Positions 6,336 through 8,639 of a stretch of DNA of 8,639 nt are shown here, piece by piece. The stretch lies in contig JAFAGL010000322.1 of NCBI GenBank assembly GCA_023422735.1, positions 1 to 8,639 of the forward strand, given 5' to 3'. Position 1 is the stretch's first letter; each line of letters begins with the position of its first letter. The stretch is from Pseudomonadota bacterium (GTDB lineage: Bacteria; Pseudomonadota; Alphaproteobacteria; Rhizobiales; Rhizobiaceae). The translations under genes and the position numbers were made by a program. The notes below the pieces were generated by a model that searched no databases, was not told the origin of the DNA, and worked only from the letters and a program-made list of their open reading frames with translations.

Positions 6336-8639
6336 AGATATCCGCTTTACGCTTATTCGATGTGAAACGATTTGCCGGCCGAGGTGTGGCAATCGAGAAT
6401 ATCGGCGATGGCGTGAATGTGCTTTGCGCGGCAAATGAATTTGGAAAATCTACGAATTTCGAAGCATTGCATGCGCTGTTCTTTCAGCCTCACACAGGTA
6501 CGCCCGGGGCAGTTCAGGCGCTACGCCCTTATGCGGGAGGTAACCCGCTGGTTGAAGCCGACATAGTCACCGAGGCTGGCCGGTTCCGCGTCACGAAGCA
6601 GTTTTACAGAAACCGGAATGCGCGCATCACCGACCTGGCGACGGGAAGGCTGGTTGCGCAGGCCGATGAAGCGGAAAACTTCATAGCAGACCTTGTGCGC
6701 GGCGGCACAACCGGCCCCGCCGGCCTTTTATGGGTTAGACAAGGCATCACGGGGATCGAAAAACGAAGCAAGGCGGAAGAGGAGGGTGAAAGCCGGCTCA
6801 GAGCCGGGCTGCTCGAATCTGTTCAGGGCGAGGTGGAAGCAGTAACGGGCGGTCGCCGCATGGCGGAAATCATGTCCAGTGTGGACATAGCCCTTGCCAG
6901 GCTGGTGACGCTTACTGGTCGTCCCAAAGCCGGTGAAGTCTACGCTTCCGCAATTGAAGAACATGGAAGACTTGCAGCTCAGGAAGAGCGGCTGTCGGCG
7001 GATGTCAAAGCCTTGCGTGAAGCACTCGACAGACGGGCCGGAGCGACCCGCAGGCTCAATGAGCTGGAACGGGGCGATACGCAGTCTGAACGCTTGAAAG
7101 CATTGGAAATCGCCCGGAAAAAGCTCGATCAAGCAAAACAGCAAGCCGAAGCGCTGCGAACGGCGGAAGCGGAATTGCAACTCACCGCCGAGCGGAAGGC
7201 AACGGCGCTTGCCACGTTGCAGACCTATCGCGCGGCGATGGAGCGGGCAACCGCGCTTGAACTCAAAGCGCAAAAGGCGGAGCGAGACTACCAGGAAGTC
7301 TGCGCGATGCGCGACGCGGCGGCGGATGCGCTGAACGCTGCGCGCTTGGAGAATGAGCGGGCGGAGGCGGACGAACAGGCGCTTCGTTCAAGAATGGGAC
7401 GCCTTGATGCCTCGCTGAAAGCGCGCGAGGCATCCGAACGGCTGATCGAGCTCGAGCAGCAATTGACTAGAGCCGAGGATGTGCGAGGCAAAATCGAGCA
7501 GCGCGAGGCAGCGCTTGCGTCGCAAACGATTTCCGAAAAAGCATTGTTGGAGCTTGAGGGGCTTGAGTTCGAAATTGCCAAGCGCCGAGCTTTGGCTGAG
7601 GCGTTGCATCCAAGCCTCGTTGTTCATTACGACACTCAATCCTCCATGTTAAGCCTTGACGGTCTGGAACTTCAGGACGGCGAAGCGCGCAGCTATCATG
7701 GGCAAGTAGTACTCGCTATTCCCGGCATCGGAACCGTTACATTACGTGCCGGCACTGGCGACAAGTCAGATAACAGCCTGGAGAAACTGGACCGGAAGCG
7801 TGAAGGTTTGCTCGTGTCTTTGGGTGTATCGGACTTGGCCGCAGGTCGCGAGAAGCAAAACCTGGTTCGAAACCTTTCCGGCGAACTGCGCGAACTCAAA
7901 GCCCAACTCGCGATCCTTACGCCGAACGGGCTGTCTCGCCTACGCGAAGACGTCCAGGCACGCCGTCAATTGAGTGCAGGCAACCTGGAACTCGAAGAAG
8001 ACCCGGATCAATTGCGCCAGGCCTATTCGGCGTCCGAAACGCGTCGTCTCAGCTCGCGTCAAACTCTGCGAGAAGCCGAACAAAGGCATGCGGAAGCGTC
8101 GGAAGCAACGATTGAAGTAAAAACTGTTCTCGTTGCCCTTTCAGTTGAACAGAACGAGGTGGGTTCCGTACTCGGTCCGCGCGAAGGACGTGGTGAAAGG
8201 GAACATCGTCTGCGCGCAGCCCTTCAGACGATCGATACCCAGCTTTCCGAGCGCACCAGTCGGGTCGAACATCTGCAAGCCGATGCTGTTGATCTGAGTG
8301 CCGCTGGTGCTGCGCTGGAGCGATTGAAATCGGTAGCGGATGCGACCGCCAAGGAAACAGCACTGTTGCGGGAAGAGATCGCGGGATTGAACGCGCAGAT
8401 CGCGACGCAGTCTGATCTGGCGGTCGAGGAAAAATGGCGCGAAACGTCAGCCGCCTTGGAGGCGGCGAAGCGCCGGGTGCAGAGTTTTGAAAAAGAAGTC
8501 GCGGTTCTGCAGCGATTGAGAGCGGCCTTGGAAACGGCTCGAAGCCACGCGCGCGAAACCTATTTGCGTCCGGTCATGACCGAACTGCGACCCTTACTTG
8601 GCCTGCTCTTCGATGATGTCACCATCAGTTTCGACGAAA
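6332..8639 (+). CDS. SbcC/Rad50/YhaN-type coiled-coil ATPase, 3' end beyond window
   Basis: The frame from GTG at 6332 is open for 769 codons to the right edge, so the protein is incomplete. The N-terminal ATPase lobe (about 1-200) has a Walker A AANEFGKST (33-41), with Ala in place of the first Gly of GxxxxGKS, and a Q-loop region LLWVRQG (132-138) typical of YhaN-like AAA proteins. Residues about 205-423 are Glu/Arg/Ala/Leu-rich coiled coil, about 425-477 are beta-prone and glycine-rich (LAIPGIGTVTLRAG, 461-474), and about 480-745 return to coiled coil. The last residues (RPLLGLLFDDVTISFDE) begin the C-terminal ATPase lobe; the ABC signature and Walker B lie outside. No CxxC hook is present. 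With the upstream nuclease, whose stop it overlaps by four bases, it should form an ATP-regulated DNA-end-processing complex. GTG as start, a weak Shine-Dalgarno and the overlap suggest translational coupling that keeps subunits balanced. Other coiled-coil SMC-like roles are less likely given the partner. Confidence 0.9.
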   Translation, partial: MKISALRLFDVKRFAGRGVAIENIGDGVNVLCAANEFGKSTNFEALHALFFQPHTGTPGAVQALRPYAGGNPLVEADIVTEAGRFRVTKQFYRNRNARITDLATGRLVAQADEAENFIADLVRGGTTGPAGLLWVRQGITGIEKRSKAEEEGESRLRAGLLESVQGEVEAVTGGRRMAEIMSSVDIALARLVTLTGRPKAGEVYASAIEEHGRLAAQEERLSADVKALREALDRRAGATRRLNELERGDTQSERLKALEIARKKLDQAKQQAEALRTAEAELQLTAERKATALATLQTYRAAMERATALELKAQKAERDYQEVCAMRDAAADALNAARLENERAEADEQALRSRMGRLDASLKAREASERLIELEQQLTRAEDVRGKIEQREAALASQTISEKALLELEGLEFEIAKRRALAEALHPSLVVHYDTQSSMLSLDGLELQDGEARSYHGQVVLAIPGIGTVTLRAGTGDKSDNSLEKLDRKREGLLVSLGVSDLAAGREKQNLVRNLSGELRELKAQLAILTPNGLSRLREDVQARRQLSAGNLELEEDPDQLRQAYSASETRRLSSRQTLREAEQRHAEASEATIEVKTVLVALSVEQNEVGSVLGPREGRGEREHRLRAALQTIDTQLSERTSRVEHLQADAVDLSAAGAALERLKSVADATAKETALLREEIAGLNAQIATQSDLAVEEKWRETSAALEAAKRRVQSFEKEVAVLQRLRAALETARSHARETYLRPVMTELRPLLGLLFDDVTISFDE

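Noticed and set aside
5442..6434. 330-codon minus-strand open frame
   Set aside because: Fully antisense to the nuclease gene and the start of the ATPase gene, both of which have recognisable motifs. The translation is extremely Arg/Cys-rich with no fold signal, as expected of a shadow frame in GC-rich DNA.
6728..7273. 181-codon minus-strand frame
   Set aside because: Antisense to the coiled-coil ATPase. The long frame results from regular codon use in the repetitive coil sequence.
6986..8540. Repeated GCGGAxGCG-like stretches as DNA repeats
   Set aside because: They are explained by Ala/Glu/Arg-rich heptads of the coiled coil and have no fixed period at the DNA level.

Overview
The window looks like chromosome from an alphaproteobacterium, most likely a member of the Hyphomicrobiales (rhizobia/Brucella-like). 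The reasons are a moderately high GC content, a 330-residue UDP-glucose 4-epimerase that closely resembles rhizobial ExoB as I remember it, and a YhaO/YhaN-type nuclease-ATPase pair of the kind found in these bacteria. The assignment is inference; there is no rRNA or tRNA gene to anchor it.

Five genes account for almost all of the sequence, in two divergent blocks separated by a 347-base regulatory region (4861-5207). There is no sign of a mobile element, CRISPR array, tRNA or phage gene.

Left block, minus strand, read right to left: a 325-residue family 2 glycosyltransferase (4860-3883), galE/exoB (3821-2829), and a very large protein (2675 to beyond base 1). I translated the large frame codon by codon: it has no stop over 891 codons and leaves the window still open. 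It combines an N-terminal region I do not recognise, a Rossmann-like domain resembling the DUF115/MptE and GT42 (Cst-type sialyltransferase) superfamily, a disordered linker, a canonical GT-A family 2 glycosyltransferase domain, and a single transmembrane helix near the window edge. Gaps are 61 and 153 bases with no convincing terminator, so the three genes probably form one operon. The epimerase would supply UDP-galactose (or a related epimerised sugar nucleotide) and the two transferases would use activated sugars to build a surface polysaccharide. The final glycan cannot be named from this sequence.

Right block, plus strand: a 375-residue metallophosphoesterase-family nuclease of the SbcD/Mre11/YhaO type (5208-6335), followed with a 4-base GTGA overlap by its SbcC/Rad50/YhaN-type coiled-coil ATPase (6332 to beyond the right edge, 769 codons visible and open). 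These two should form a DNA-end-processing complex. Where Rad50 or SbcC would carry a CxxC zinc hook at the coil apex, this protein has a short glycine-rich, beta-prone segment without cysteine.

The most interesting items are the multidomain transferase, the hook-less coil apex, and a cluster of three inverted repeats, one with a 10-bp stem, in the divergent promoter region. I did not find an obviously new defence or mobile system. Both end genes are truncated by the window, which hides the C-terminus of the transferase and the ABC signature and Walker B half of the ATPase.
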